From NCBI GenBank assembly GCA_041603235.1, contig JBFIES010000001.1, forward strand, positions 496,001-560,000: a stretch of DNA of 64,000 nucleotides. Direction: 5' to 3'. A program made the translations under genes and the position numbers. The stretch is from Panacagrimonas sp041603235 (GTDB lineage Bacteria > Pseudomonadota > Gammaproteobacteria > Nevskiales > Nevskiaceae). Under the pieces are notes generated by a model, which searched no databases, was not told where the DNA came from, and saw only the letters and a program-made list of their open reading frames with translations. Numbering within the stretch: position 1 is the first letter of the stretch; the number at the start of each line of letters is the position of its first letter. This document shows, in pieces, positions 1 through 8,141 of this stretch.

Positions 1-180
1 ATCTCGTAGTGACGCATGCGATAACACTCCTGTGGATGTCGGAAACCGGGAAACTCCGGTTCCGGGACAGTCCCCCGATCAAGATCAGTGGGACAGGGCT
101 TCGCTCGCAGGGAGACGAAGGGCCGCGGATTCTAGGCGATTCGCCTGCCCGCCGCAATGCAGCGGCCGGTCGACAGAGGC
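1..180. other. Left-edge intergenic stretch, no gene seen
   Basis: No convincing coding frame. It carries short inverted repeats near 44-61 (AACCGG with CCGGTT) and at 65-75 (GGGACaGTCCC). These could be a fragment of a REP-like palindrome, but no element boundary or transposase is visible. Confidence 0.3.
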
Positions 181-1152
181 TCAGCGGGTCAGCACGCAGC
201 AGTTCGGATTGCTGAGCAACTCTCGCGCTTGTTCTTCAGCCCGCTCGAGATCAACCGCGCGCAGACGTGATTTCACCGAAGCGAGCATGGCGTCCACTTC
301 CCCCGGCTGACCGGCGGCCTTCTGGATCTGGTCGTAGGCACTGAACATGGCGTAGGCCTCGACTTCGTCCGGCGTCCCCATTTCCTCATTGAGGGCCCAG
401 CCGCCGATGGTGCGCAGCGCCTCGACAGACCCGGCCTCCCGGGCCCGCCCCACATGAATCCGGGCCTCCTTGCGAAGCTGGTCCATCAGGGCTTTCTGAT
501 CTTCCGAGCAATCCGCCAGAAACTGGCAGTACTCACCCTTGGGCAAGTGATACATCAGGTTGAGCTGGGCCTCGAGCAGCCCCGATTCCGCGGCACGCTG
601 GAGCCAGGAGCGGTAGTCCTCGCGGGCTTCGAGCGGCACGCCATCGCAGTTTTCGTAGTTCTGGCGCATCACTTTTTCTTCTGTCACCGGATCATCGACT
701 TCCCAGCCACCGCTGCGACGCGTCTGGTACATCCGGTCAATCTGCGCCTTCAGTTCGCTGGCCTGCACCGGGACGTCACGGCACCGATAGAGAATCTGGC
801 CGAGCTTGTACTGCGTCTCAGCATCGGCATTCTCCGCATTCTGATGCAGCTCTTCGTAGGCTTCGCCATACGGAGCCTCCGGAATCTCAACCCTAGGGCG
901 CCGGGTGATTCGCAGCGCCACGCCCGATGCCGATACCGCCTCGATGACCTTGGGCTTGTCATTGGCCGGCGCCTGCCCTGCGTCAGAATCGGATTGCTGC
1001 CCAGCCTGATCACCGTGCTCAGCAGCGCCGGAACCGGCCTCCGGCTTCATGGCGCCGCCCTCCGACGTAGTTGGCACCCGATTCATGAACCAGAACGCCG
1101 CAACCAGCACCACGATCAGCACGGCAAACCATTTCAACCACTGCGGAATCAT
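181..1152 (-). CDS. Membrane-anchored Sel1/TPR-like repeat protein
   Basis: A 323-residue protein of unknown function. Residues about 8-24 form one strongly hydrophobic N-terminal segment, probably a membrane anchor. A Glu/Ala/Gly-rich linker follows. The C-terminal two thirds contain alpha-helical repeats of Sel1-like character, for example AETQYKLGQILYRC and LQRAAESGLLEAQLNL, suggesting protein-protein interaction, most likely on the periplasmic side. The ATG at 1152 is preferred over an upstream in-frame start at 1197 because it forms an ATGA overlap with the rlmB stop, implying translational coupling. The gene is the third of a small leftward operon (lipoprotein, rlmB, this gene). The Sel1 assignment is by pattern only. 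Confidence 0.7.
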   Translation of the reverse strand: MIPQWLKWFAVLIVVLVAAFWFMNRVPTTSEGGAMKPEAGSGAAEHGDQAGQQSDSDAGQAPANDKPKVIEAVSASGVALRITRRPRVEIPEAPYGEAYEELHQNAENADAETQYKLGQILYRCRDVPVQASELKAQIDRMYQTRRSGGWEVDDPVTEEKVMRQNYENCDGVPLEAREDYRSWLQRAAESGLLEAQLNLMYHLPKGEYCQFLADCSEDQKALMDQLRKEARIHVGRAREAGSVEALRTIGGWALNEEMGTPDEVEAYAMFSAYDQIQKAAGQPGEVDAMLASVKSRLRAVDLERAEEQARELLSNPNCCVLTR

Positions 1153-1898
1153 TTTCGAACCCGCGGATTGCGTTGTCTCCAGGCCTCGAACAGACACACC
1201 GCAGCGGCAGCCGAGACGTTCAGGCTTTCAGCTTTGCCCGCCATCGGAATCTTGACCAGACGGTCGCAGGTCTCGCGCGTCAGTCGGCGCAAGCCCTCCC
1301 CTTCGGCGCCCAGCACCAGCACCGCAGCGCCGCGAAGATCGACGTCATACAGCGTGTCTTCACCGTCACCAGCAAGACCGGTGAGCCAGTAGCCACGTTC
1401 CTTGAGTTGCGCGAGCGTGCGCGAAAGATTGGTCACCGATACCAGCGGCACTCGTTCGGCGGAACCCGCAGCCACCTTGCGCGCCACCGCCGTCAGGCTT
1501 GCGGCGCGATCGCGCGGCACGATGACCGCCGTTGCGCCCGCTGCCTCGGCCGTGCGCAGACAGGCGCCCAGATTGTGCGGGTCCTGAACACCGTCCAGCG
1601 CCAGAAACAAGCGTCCTTCCTCGGCGGGCGCGTGCAGGACGTCTTCGCCCACCCGCTCGGCCTGCGGAATCAGGGCAAGCACGCCCTGGTGACGAAAGCC
1701 GGGCAGCTTGAGATCAAGGTCGCTGCGCCCCATCACTTGGACCGGAATGTTCAGTGCCTGGGCGAGTGATCGGACTTTCCGCGAGCGATCGTCATTACGC
1801 GAATCGGCCAGCAAAATTTCGAAGGGTTTCTGCCTGCCATCTTCCAGGGCGGCCAATACAGCATGGAAGCCGCCAATCCATTCATCGGATTGACTCAT
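1149..1898 (-). CDS. rlmB: 23S rRNA (guanosine-2251-2'-O)-methyltransferase RlmB
   Basis: A 249-residue SpoU/TrmH-class (SPOUT knot) methyltransferase that methylates the ribose of G2251 in the peptidyl-transferase P loop of 23S rRNA with SAM. The N-terminal substrate-binding domain carries GGFHAVLAALE. The SPOUT core shows the three family motifs: DGVQDPHNLGACLRTAEA (about 103-120), LVLGAEGEGLRRLT, and IPMAGKAESLNVSAAAAV near the C terminus, which forms the knotted SAM site. Length matches E. coli RlmB (243). The gene sits between a lipoprotein gene and the Sel1-like gene, with ATGA overlaps on both sides (1895-1898 and 1149-1152), so the three are one transcription and translation unit. Assignment is firm. 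Confidence 0.95.
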   Translation of the reverse strand: MSQSDEWIGGFHAVLAALEDGRQKPFEILLADSRNDDRSRKVRSLAQALNIPVQVMGRSDLDLKLPGFRHQGVLALIPQAERVGEDVLHAPAEEGRLFLALDGVQDPHNLGACLRTAEAAGATAVIVPRDRAASLTAVARKVAAGSAERVPLVSVTNLSRTLAQLKERGYWLTGLAGDGEDTLYDVDLRGAAVLVLGAEGEGLRRLTRETCDRLVKIPMAGKAESLNVSAAAAVCLFEAWRQRNPRVRK

Positions 1899-2152
1899 GG
1901 AGTGGAGGGGCTCGCTGAATTGTCGATCTGCTGATCCAGCACCGCCGCGCGCGCGTCATTGGCATCGAGCGCCGCATCGAGCTTGTCTGCAATGGCGTTG
2001 CCGCCGTAGCCAACGTTTTCGGTATTCCGGATGCCTTGGGTTTCTGCACGCGGCTCGGCCAGATCATCTTCGGATGGAGTTGGCGGTGCGCCGCAGGCAC
2101 CGAGCAACAGCGCCGCCGAAGCGGTCATCATCCATTTTGAGAACGTGTTCAT
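1895..2152 (-). CDS. Small lipoprotein of unknown function
   Basis: An 85-residue protein with a lipoprotein signal peptide: positive/polar start (MNTFSKW), a hydrophobic core and the lipobox LLGAC with the lipidated Cys near residue 20. The mature part is short, Asp/Ala-rich and has no recognisable domain; the C terminus includes a DANDARAAVLD helix. The ATG at 2152 is preferred to an in-frame GTG at 2164 because GGAG lies about 8 nt upstream of it. Its stop overlaps the rlmB start by ATGA. A function linked to rlmB is not implied. Confidence 0.6.
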   Translation of the reverse strand: MNTFSKWMMTASAALLLGACGAPPTPSEDDLAEPRAETQGIRNTENVGYGGNAIADKLDAALDANDARAAVLDQQIDNSASPSTP

Positions 2153-2202
2153 AGGGGTCTCCACGTCAGGGGCGGGTTTGGATTATCCCGCATCGACGGC
2201 AC

Positions 2203-2232
2203 AAAAAAATCGAGGCGCCGAAGCGCCTCGAT
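2203..2232 (-). terminator. Rho-independent terminator after the OmpA-like lipoprotein
   Basis: A near-perfect stem of about 10 bp (ATCGAGGCGC / GCGCCTCGAT, tetraloop TTCG on the minus strand) is followed on the minus strand by seven T residues. It lies 20-50 bp downstream of the stop at 2251 and separates that unit from the rlmB operon. Confidence 0.9.
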
Positions 2233-2250
2233 GATCTGCATCTGCTGCTC

Positions 2251-2949
2251 TTAGCTACCGAGATAGGGCGGCGGCGTCCAGGCAGCCTGCTCATTACCTT
2301 CAACAACAGGCTTGAGCACGATGTCGACGCGCCGATTGCGTGCGCGACCGGCATCGCTGCCGTTATCGGCGATGGGCTCACGCAGGCCACGACCTTCCTC
2401 GCGGATACGCGCTGCCGGCACACCGCCTTGCGCAATGTAAGTGCTCACCGAAGCAGCGCGACGCTGCGACAGGCCCTGATTGAACTGCGCGGAACCGGTG
2501 GAATCGGTGTGGCCCACAACGTGGATCACCGTCTTGTCGTAAGTGCTCAGGATGCTTGCAATCTTGCCGTAGGTGGTCAGTGCACCCGGCTTGAGCGTTG
2601 CGCTACCCACATCAAAGCTCACATCGCTGGCGACGCCAATCTTCAAGGAGTTGTCGGAGAGGCGAACAATGCGCAGTTCGTTGCGCGCCGCTTCTTCGGC
2701 CAACTGCTTCTCCAGCTCGCGCTGCTGCTTGTCCATGTAATTGCCAACCGCACCGCCAGCAATGGCACCGACCACAGCGCCGACGATGGGCGCGCCGCGC
2801 GCGTCGCTGACGGATTCGCCGATGACTGCGCCGACGACTGCGCCAATGCCCGTACCCACTTTGGCACGCTTGTTGGGGTCATCTGCAGCACAACCGGCCA
2901 GGCCGACCACGGCGACAGACAGGATCATGGGTTTGAAGAATTTTTTCAT
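2251..2949 (-). CDS. OmpA-family glycine-zipper lipoprotein (YiaD-like)
   Basis: A 232-residue outer-membrane lipoprotein. Signal peptide with lipobox LAGC (Cys about 20); a glycine-zipper region (repeated GxxxG, about residues 33-73) likely inserts into or associates with the membrane; then an OmpA/MotB-type peptidoglycan-binding domain from about residue 105 with HVVGHTDSTGS and the NRRVDIVL signature near the C terminus, which contact diaminopimelate. Domain order and length match YiaD-type proteins. The start codon overlaps the rnr stop as ATGA (2946-2949), so it is translated from the rnr message. A terminator follows immediately. Confidence 0.88.
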   Translation of the reverse strand: MKKFFKPMILSVAVVGLAGCAADDPNKRAKVGTGIGAVVGAVIGESVSDARGAPIVGAVVGAIAGGAVGNYMDKQQRELEKQLAEEAARNELRIVRLSDNSLKIGVASDVSFDVGSATLKPGALTTYGKIASILSTYDKTVIHVVGHTDSTGSAQFNQGLSQRRAASVSTYIAQGGVPAARIREEGRGLREPIADNGSDAGRARNRRVDIVLKPVVEGNEQAAWTPPPYLGS

Positions 2950-5243
2950 TTGCGCTTTCCCTTTCGCTCGCGGCGTTTTGACTGTTTGGCGGATTTTGAT
3001 TCTGGGCGGGGGCCCTTAATTGATGATGAATCCTTGGATGCTCGTCCGCGCGTGTCGGCCATTTCAAGGTCAATCTTGCGCTCGTCAAGATTGACCCGAG
3101 CCACACGCACGCGAACGATATCCCCCAGATTGTAAACCCGTCCACTGCGATCACCGATCAAACGGTGATGATGCGCCTCGTACTGGTAGTAGTCGTTGGA
3201 CAGACTGCTGACATGCACCAGGCCGTCCACAAACAGGCCCTTGAGCTCCACAAACACGCCGAAAGAAGCGACACCGGAGATCACGCCGTCAAAAATCTCG
3301 CCCACCCGGTCGCTCATGTACTCGCATTTGAGCCAGGTCACCGCATCTCGTGTGGCTTCATCGGCGCGACGTTCAGTCGTTGAGCAATGCGCACTGTGGC
3401 GCTCGATATCGGCCTCGGCATATTCGAAGCTGTCTTTCTTGCGCTTCAGGATCAGATGCTTGAGCGCCCGATGCAGCAACAGGTCGGGATAGCGCCGGAT
3501 CGGTGACGTGAAATGCGCGTAGTGAGTCAGCGCCAATCCAAAATGTCCGTTGTTGCCGGCGCTGTACCGTGCCTGCATCAGTGACCGCAACATCACCGAC
3601 TGCACCAGATTGCGATTGGGCCGATCCTTCACCCGATCCATCAGCGCGGCAAATTCAATCGCTTCGGGCCGGTCACCACCACCGAGCTTGAGTCCCTGCG
3701 CACTGAGGAATTCGCGAAGCGCCTGCACCTTGAGCGCCTCGGGTTTTTCATGCACCCGATACGGCGCAGGCATTTTGTGCTTGGCGACAAACTTGGCCGC
3801 CTCGACATTGGCGGCGATCATGCATTCTTCGATCAGGCGATGCGCACGCGTGCGCTGTACCGGCACGATCTGACTGATCTTCCTGTCAGGTCCGAACTCG
3901 ATGCGCGTTTCGGTGGACTCAAAATCAATCGCGCCGCGTCGTTGCCGTGCGCTGTGCAGTGCCTCAAAACAGTCGCTGAGAATCTTCAGCCCTGGCAGCA
4001 CAGCCTTGGGCACCGCGTCGCTATCACCTTCCAGCGCCCGCGCCACATCCTCGTAAATCAGACGCGCCTTGGAACACATCACCGCTTCCAGAAACTTGGC
4101 ACGCGTGATTTCTCCATCCTCACTGACGCGCATCTCGCACACCATGCACAGACGCTCCACCTCCGGGTTGAGCGAGCACAGGCCGTTCGACAGTTTCTCC
4201 GGCAGCATTGGGATGACCTGGCTCGGGAAGTAGACCGAGTTGCCACGCAGCAGGGCCTCCTTGTCCAACGCCGACTCGGCTTCGACGTACGCCGCCACGT
4301 CTGCGATGGCCACGGTGAGTGTCCAGCCGCCGCTGCGCATGCGTCGCGCGTGCACCGCATCATCAAAATCGCGCGCATCAGCGCCATCGATGGTGACCAG
4401 CCCCAGTTCGCGCAGGTCTGCCCTGCCCTTGAACTGCGACGGCTGCACCTCATCCGGAATTCGCGCAACCTGCTTCTTCACAGCAGCGGGAAATACATGC
4501 GGCAGGCTGTGCGAGCGGATGGCAGCTTCAATTTCCATGCCCGGCGCCAGATGCTCGCCAAGAATCTCGATGATCTCTCCTACCGGCAAGGTGCGATGCC
4601 CCGGAGGTGCGGTGATCTCCGCGACCACCATCTGGCCGTGCCGCGCCTTTTTGCGCCGGTCGGAAGGAATCAGCAGGTCTTGCTGGACGCGCGGGTTGTC
4701 CGGAATCACATAGGCCACGTCCTGATCCACATGCAGACGGCCGACGATCTGGCGCGACGCGCGCTCAATCACCTCAACCACCGAGCCTTCGGGCCGGCCC
4801 TTGTAGTCCTTGCCGGTGATGCGCACCAGCGCGCGATCCCCGTTCATCAACTCGCGCATCTGCCGCGGCGGCAAAAAAATATCGGGTGGGCCGGCATCCG
4901 GGATCAGAAAACCGAATCCGTCCCGATGCGCCTGCACCGTGCCGGGAACCGCGTTCATCTTGCTGACCGGTCCAAAGCCGCCCACGCGGTTCTGTACGAC
5001 CTGGCCGTCGCGCAGCATTGCGGCCAGACGTTTCTCCAGCGCGCTGTGCTGACTGAGCTTGGCCAATTTGAACTGGCCGATGAGTTCATCCAGCGTCAGA
5101 GGGCCAGCGTGCTCGCCCAAATGACGCAGGATCAACTCCCGCGAAGGTACGGGCTCATCGTAGCGCTGAGACTCCCGGGCGAAGGCCGGATCCTGTCCAC
5201 GCCAGTCGCGTGAACCCTTTTCTTTATTTCGTTTCATTGACAT
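2946..5243 (-). CDS. rnr: Ribonuclease R (3'-5' exoribonuclease)
   Basis: A 765-residue RNase II-superfamily enzyme that degrades structured RNA and matures rRNA/tmRNA 3' ends in the cytoplasm. Order: N-terminal winged-helix domain (about 30-95), cold-shock domains (about 100-250), RNB catalytic domain with the Mg-binding aspartates in DGADARDFDDAVH, then an S1 domain (GVISGVASFGVFVELKG) and a Lys/Arg/Ser-rich tail that helps unwind duplex RNA. The ATG at 5243 is preceded by GGAGAGG about 10 nt upstream; an ATG two codons later is an alternative. The gene is transcribed away from the tRNA-Leu and coupled to the downstream lipoprotein gene. Confidence 0.97.
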   Translation of the reverse strand: MSMKRNKEKGSRDWRGQDPAFARESQRYDEPVPSRELILRHLGEHAGPLTLDELIGQFKLAKLSQHSALEKRLAAMLRDGQVVQNRVGGFGPVSKMNAVPGTVQAHRDGFGFLIPDAGPPDIFLPPRQMRELMNGDRALVRITGKDYKGRPEGSVVEVIERASRQIVGRLHVDQDVAYVIPDNPRVQQDLLIPSDRRKKARHGQMVVAEITAPPGHRTLPVGEIIEILGEHLAPGMEIEAAIRSHSLPHVFPAAVKKQVARIPDEVQPSQFKGRADLRELGLVTIDGADARDFDDAVHARRMRSGGWTLTVAIADVAAYVEAESALDKEALLRGNSVYFPSQVIPMLPEKLSNGLCSLNPEVERLCMVCEMRVSEDGEITRAKFLEAVMCSKARLIYEDVARALEGDSDAVPKAVLPGLKILSDCFEALHSARQRRGAIDFESTETRIEFGPDRKISQIVPVQRTRAHRLIEECMIAANVEAAKFVAKHKMPAPYRVHEKPEALKVQALREFLSAQGLKLGGGDRPEAIEFAALMDRVKDRPNRNLVQSVMLRSLMQARYSAGNNGHFGLALTHYAHFTSPIRRYPDLLLHRALKHLILKRKKDSFEYAEADIERHSAHCSTTERRADEATRDAVTWLKCEYMSDRVGEIFDGVISGVASFGVFVELKGLFVDGLVHVSSLSNDYYQYEAHHHRLIGDRSGRVYNLGDIVRVRVARVNLDERKIDLEMADTRGRASKDSSSIKGPRPESKSAKQSKRRERKGKRK

Positions 5244-5310
5244 CCGTGTAACGCCTCTCCAGAATTCGCGCCCTTGTCGCTCAATGACTCACTGATTGTT
5301 TGGGCACAAA

Positions 5311-5395
5311 GCCGAGATGGCGGAATTGGTAGACGCACCAGTTTCAGGTACTGGCGGGTAAAACCGTGGAGGTTCGAGTCCTCTTCTCGGCACCA
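5311..5395 (+). tRNA. tRNA-Leu (anticodon CAG)
   Basis: An 85-nt class II tRNA. The acceptor stem GCCGAGA/TCTCGGC closes with discriminator A and an encoded CCA at 5393-5395. The D arm is GGCGGAATTGGTAGAC. The anticodon stem CCAGT/ACTGG encloses TTCAGGT, giving anticodon CAG for CUG codons. A long variable arm (about GCGGGTAAAACCGT) and the T arm GAGGTTCGAGTCCTC follow. The long extra arm and the AGACGC D-loop are typical of leucine tRNA. Confidence 0.97.
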
Positions 5396-5428
5396 TATCA
5401 GAGTTCGATGGTGCAGCATTCATCGCTT

Positions 5429-5456
5429 AACCCCGCAGAAGTGCGGGGTTTTTTAT
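5429..5456 (+). terminator. Rho-independent terminator after tRNA-Leu
   Basis: Stem AACCCCGC/GCGGGGTT with a 6-nt loop, running directly into TTTTTT. It lies 34 bp beyond the tRNA CCA end, on the same strand. Confidence 0.92.
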
Positions 5457-5685
5457 TGCGCGCTGATTTTTTGCGCAGCTGCTGCCCTTTGCGACGCGAC
5501 GCAGCGGCACCGCCGAACACCCCAGTGTTACCGCTGACACAACTGAGGGCGGACAACAGCAGCAAAGCTGTGCGAAATCAGGGTTCACGGCATGCCGGCC
5601 GCGCAGATATGTGAATTCAGGCGCTCGCGCGCCGTTCTCACGACTGCCCGCGCGCCGGCGGCAAGAATCCGAATGGGGGACGAAG

Positions 5686-6720
5686 ATGGAGAGTGGCAAC
5701 AATGTTGGAGCGCTCAGGGCATTGGCCCTGCAGAAGATCGGCCTGACTGTCGACTCGCACGACTTCAATCTGCAAAGAATCCTTGACCTTGCACAGAGCG
5801 CAACCCACGTGGATGGCGCCCGCTTCTGTATTGCTGAAGGCGGCGTCCTGTGCTCCATCATCGAAACCAAAGGTGCTACAGGCTGTTACGTGGAACAGGC
5901 AGCCGTCGCCCTGCGGGTACTGGAATCCGCTGAGCCCTATGCCAACCCCGACCTGTCACGTGACCCCGTGCCGGGCATCTCGGAGCATTTTGGCGATGGT
6001 GCGAAGCTGTCGGCTTTCTGTGTGCTGCCGGTCTTCAGCCCGGACCGGCAGGTCATTGGCACCCTGAGTCTTCTTTCCAGACATAAGCACCCTGTGCACC
6101 AGGTGACGCCGACCCTGAAACTTCTCAATACCTATGTTCGACTGATTGAAGACACGCTGCTGTTGCGCAGCATGAGCGTGCGTGACGCCCTCACACAGCT
6201 TTTCACGCGCGCCTATTTTGAAGATCAGGCACGCGTCGAATGGCGACGTGCCATGCGCATGCAAATTCCGCTGAGCTTTGTGCTGCTGGACCTGGATCAC
6301 TTCAAGTCCTTCAACGACCACGCAGGCAATCAGGTAGCCGACAAGGCCTTGCAGCGCATCGCCAAGATGGTCTCAGGCATCTGCCGCCGTGCGGGCGACA
6401 TGATCTGTCGGTATGGCGGGGAAGAGTTCGCCATCATGTTGCCCATGACCAACAGCGGCGCGGCCATGGTTGTGGCCGAAAAACTCCGTCAGGCGATTCA
6501 AGACGCCGGCATCGTGCACCCAGGTAAAAACGCATTGCTGAGCGGCTCTTGCGGTGTCTCAACAGCAGAAACCACAGAAATGCTGGAACGCGGGACCATT
6601 GAGAGCTTCATGGATGAGGCTGATCGCGCCCTGTTCGCGGCCAAGCGAAACGGACGCAATCGCTGTCAACACGTGCGCCAACTGAGCCAGGCAGACCTCG
6701 AATCAGAAATCTGTGCGTGA
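5686..6720 (+). CDS. GAF-GGDEF diguanylate cyclase, paralogue 1 of 3
   Basis: A 344-residue cytoplasmic protein predicted to make cyclic di-GMP from two GTP. Residues about 20-165 form a GAF-type sensor domain; residues about 175-335 form the GGDEF domain with DLDHFK metal ligand, active-site GGEEF (about 244-248) and an intact RxxD product-inhibition site (RAGD) five residues upstream. Unlike the next two paralogues, the loop after the first motif is LFTRAYF rather than LFNRRYF, and GNQVAD replaces GHxxGD, so nucleotide binding may differ. The ATG at 5686 has GGGGGA about 7 nt upstream; an in-frame ATG at 5611 is less likely. It is the first of three consecutive homologous genes. Confidence 0.92.
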   Translation: MESGNNVGALRALALQKIGLTVDSHDFNLQRILDLAQSATHVDGARFCIAEGGVLCSIIETKGATGCYVEQAAVALRVLESAEPYANPDLSRDPVPGISEHFGDGAKLSAFCVLPVFSPDRQVIGTLSLLSRHKHPVHQVTPTLKLLNTYVRLIEDTLLLRSMSVRDALTQLFTRAYFEDQARVEWRRAMRMQIPLSFVLLDLDHFKSFNDHAGNQVADKALQRIAKMVSGICRRAGDMICRYGGEEFAIMLPMTNSGAAMVVAEKLRQAIQDAGIVHPGKNALLSGSCGVSTAETTEMLERGTIESFMDEADRALFAAKRNGRNRCQHVRQLSQADLESEICA

Positions 6721-6782
6721 TTCGGATCGCCTCGAGACTTGATTCGCTTCGGATATAAAGCGAACCATGGCAAATATTTCAT

Positions 6783-6811
6783 TTGTACCCTGTCTGTTCA
6801 GACTCTACACT
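6783..6811 (+). promoter_or_regulatory. Possible sigma-70 promoter for diguanylate cyclase 2
   Basis: TTGTAC (6783-6788), a 17-bp spacer, then TACACT (6806-6811). The -35 is a poor match (3/6) and the -10 fair (4/6). Its position 55-80 bp ahead of the GTG start and next to a CRP-like palindrome supports it; nothing else does. Confidence 0.3.
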
Positions 6812-6821
6812 TTCTGCAGAC

Positions 6822-6837
6822 AGTGACCTAGGTCACA
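6822..6837 (+). promoter_or_regulatory. CRP/Clp-like operator upstream of diguanylate cyclase 2
   Basis: AGTGA-CCTAGG-TCACA matches the CRP/FNR-superfamily consensus TGTGA-N6-TCACA at 9 of 10 positions, and the 14-bp core is a perfect palindrome. It lies about 11 bp downstream of the proposed -10 and 28 bp before the GTG start, a position that would suit repression, unless the real promoter lies elsewhere. The factor is not identified; in Xanthomonadales the CRP homologue Clp uses this consensus and is inhibited by c-di-GMP. Confidence 0.45.
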
Positions 6838-6865
6838 TTAAATCCGACTCATTGGAAGCATCCCC

Positions 6866-7942
6866 GTGGATCACCTACACCATGAGGACCGATCCAGCGC
6901 CTTGCGCAAAATTGCACTGGCGAGAATCGGCCTGACGACAGACGCACGGGATCACTCCCTGGATCGCATCCTGAATCTGGCGCAACGCGCCATGGGCTGT
7001 GACGGCGTTCGCTTTTCCATTCTTGAGGAAGGACAGTTTTGCACCGTCAGTGAAACCCCGGGGGCGCGTGGCTGCCATATCGAAGATTCTTCCATCATCC
7101 ACCACACGGTGGATTCCGGAGAGCCCTACTTCAATCCGGATATTGCTGCGAACAATCCGGAACCAAGTTTGTCGCACGCCCGGCTCGAGGGTCAGCCTCT
7201 GGGCGCCTGCTGCATGCTCCCTGTCTTCAGCCCCGACCGGCGTCCCATCGGCGCAGTCTGCATGTTCGGCGCCAAGGCTCACCATGGAATCAACGTCGAC
7301 GAACAGCGTGACCTTCTCAATACCTACGTCCGGCTCATCGAAGATTCGCTGCTCCTGCGCTCACTGAGCGTAAGAGACCCGCTGACCAACCTGTTCAATC
7401 GGCGTTACTTCGAGGACCAGACCCGGGTGGAATGGCGACGTGCGCTGCGCATGCAGGTGCCAATGAGCTTTGCCATGGTCGATATCGACCACTTCAAGAA
7501 GTTCAACGACAGCGCAGGCCACCATGCCGGTGACGACGCGCTGGAAAGCGTTGCGCGCGTGCTCCGCGAGAGCTTCAAGCGCGCCGGCGATGTGGTGTGC
7601 CGTTTTGGCGGTGAGGAATTTGCCGTGCTGCTGCCGACGACCCCGGCGCACGGCGCCATGTCCCGTTTGAAGCGAACGCATGAATTGCTGCACGACATGG
7701 CCATCAGCCACCCCGGCACCGGCGGACTGCTCACCCTGTCCTGCGGCGTTTCAACCGCTGACACCGTCGAAGCTCTCGAAAACGGCACACTGGAAAGCTT
7801 TCTGAGTGATGCAGATCGCGCCCTCTACGCCGCCAAGAGCGGTGGACGCAATCGAAGCTGCCACTTCAAGGATCTGTCTGAAGATCGTGTCCGCGAAGTC
7901 ACCGCCGAACTGGCAGGCCGCAGCCCGGCACCGTCTGCCTGA
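6866..7942 (+). CDS. GAF-GGDEF diguanylate cyclase, paralogue 2 of 3
   Basis: A 358-residue predicted cytoplasmic diguanylate cyclase, same architecture as its neighbours: a short N-terminal helix (SSALRKIALARIGL), a GAF domain to about residue 160, and a GGDEF domain with LFNRRYF, VDIDHFKKFND, GHHAGDDAL, RxxD inhibition site (RAGD) and GGEEF at about 246-250. All catalytic and substrate-binding motifs are canonical, so it should be active and feedback-inhibited. The start is GTG at 6866, with GGAAG seven nt upstream. It has its own 145-bp upstream region with a possible promoter and a CRP-like palindrome, so it need not be co-transcribed with paralogue 1. A hairpin terminator follows. Confidence 0.93.
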   Translation: MDHLHHEDRSSALRKIALARIGLTTDARDHSLDRILNLAQRAMGCDGVRFSILEEGQFCTVSETPGARGCHIEDSSIIHHTVDSGEPYFNPDIAANNPEPSLSHARLEGQPLGACCMLPVFSPDRRPIGAVCMFGAKAHHGINVDEQRDLLNTYVRLIEDSLLLRSLSVRDPLTNLFNRRYFEDQTRVEWRRALRMQVPMSFAMVDIDHFKKFNDSAGHHAGDDALESVARVLRESFKRAGDVVCRFGGEEFAVLLPTTPAHGAMSRLKRTHELLHDMAISHPGTGGLLTLSCGVSTADTVEALENGTLESFLSDADRALYAAKSGGRNRSCHFKDLSEDRVREVTAELAGRSPAPSA

Positions 7943-8039
7943 TCCCCGCCGCACCCGCCCACTCGTCCCCAGGCTCGGCCCACTCATCGGGCTGAAAGCC
8001 GTAAGTCTGTTCGCGCCTGTTCCAATCCCCTGACAAGAA

Positions 8040-8068
8040 AATCGGACGCAGGGCGTCCGATTAAATTT
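8040..8068 (+). terminator. Hairpin terminator between diguanylate cyclases 2 and 3
   Basis: A perfect 10-bp stem (AATCGGACGC/GCGTCCGATT) with a 3-nt loop, followed by AAATTTCTTT. The T tract is weak on the plus strand and better on the minus strand (TTTTCTTG), but no leftward gene ends here. Confidence 0.6.
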
Positions 8069-8141
8069 CTTTGGGCATCGTCAGCCAGGTCACGCGCCAC
8101 ACAGAGTCGACGAGCACCAAGCCCGCTTGGAGAGTATGGGG

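Noticed and set aside
44..75. REP-like or insertion-sequence remnant at the left edge
   Set aside because: Only short inverted repeats are visible, without flanking duplication or transposase.
3750..5213. 487-codon open frame on the plus strand opposite rnr
   Set aside because: It is the antisense shadow of a firmly identified gene; composition (very high Arg/His/Gln) and lack of any domain are typical of shadows in GC-rich DNA.
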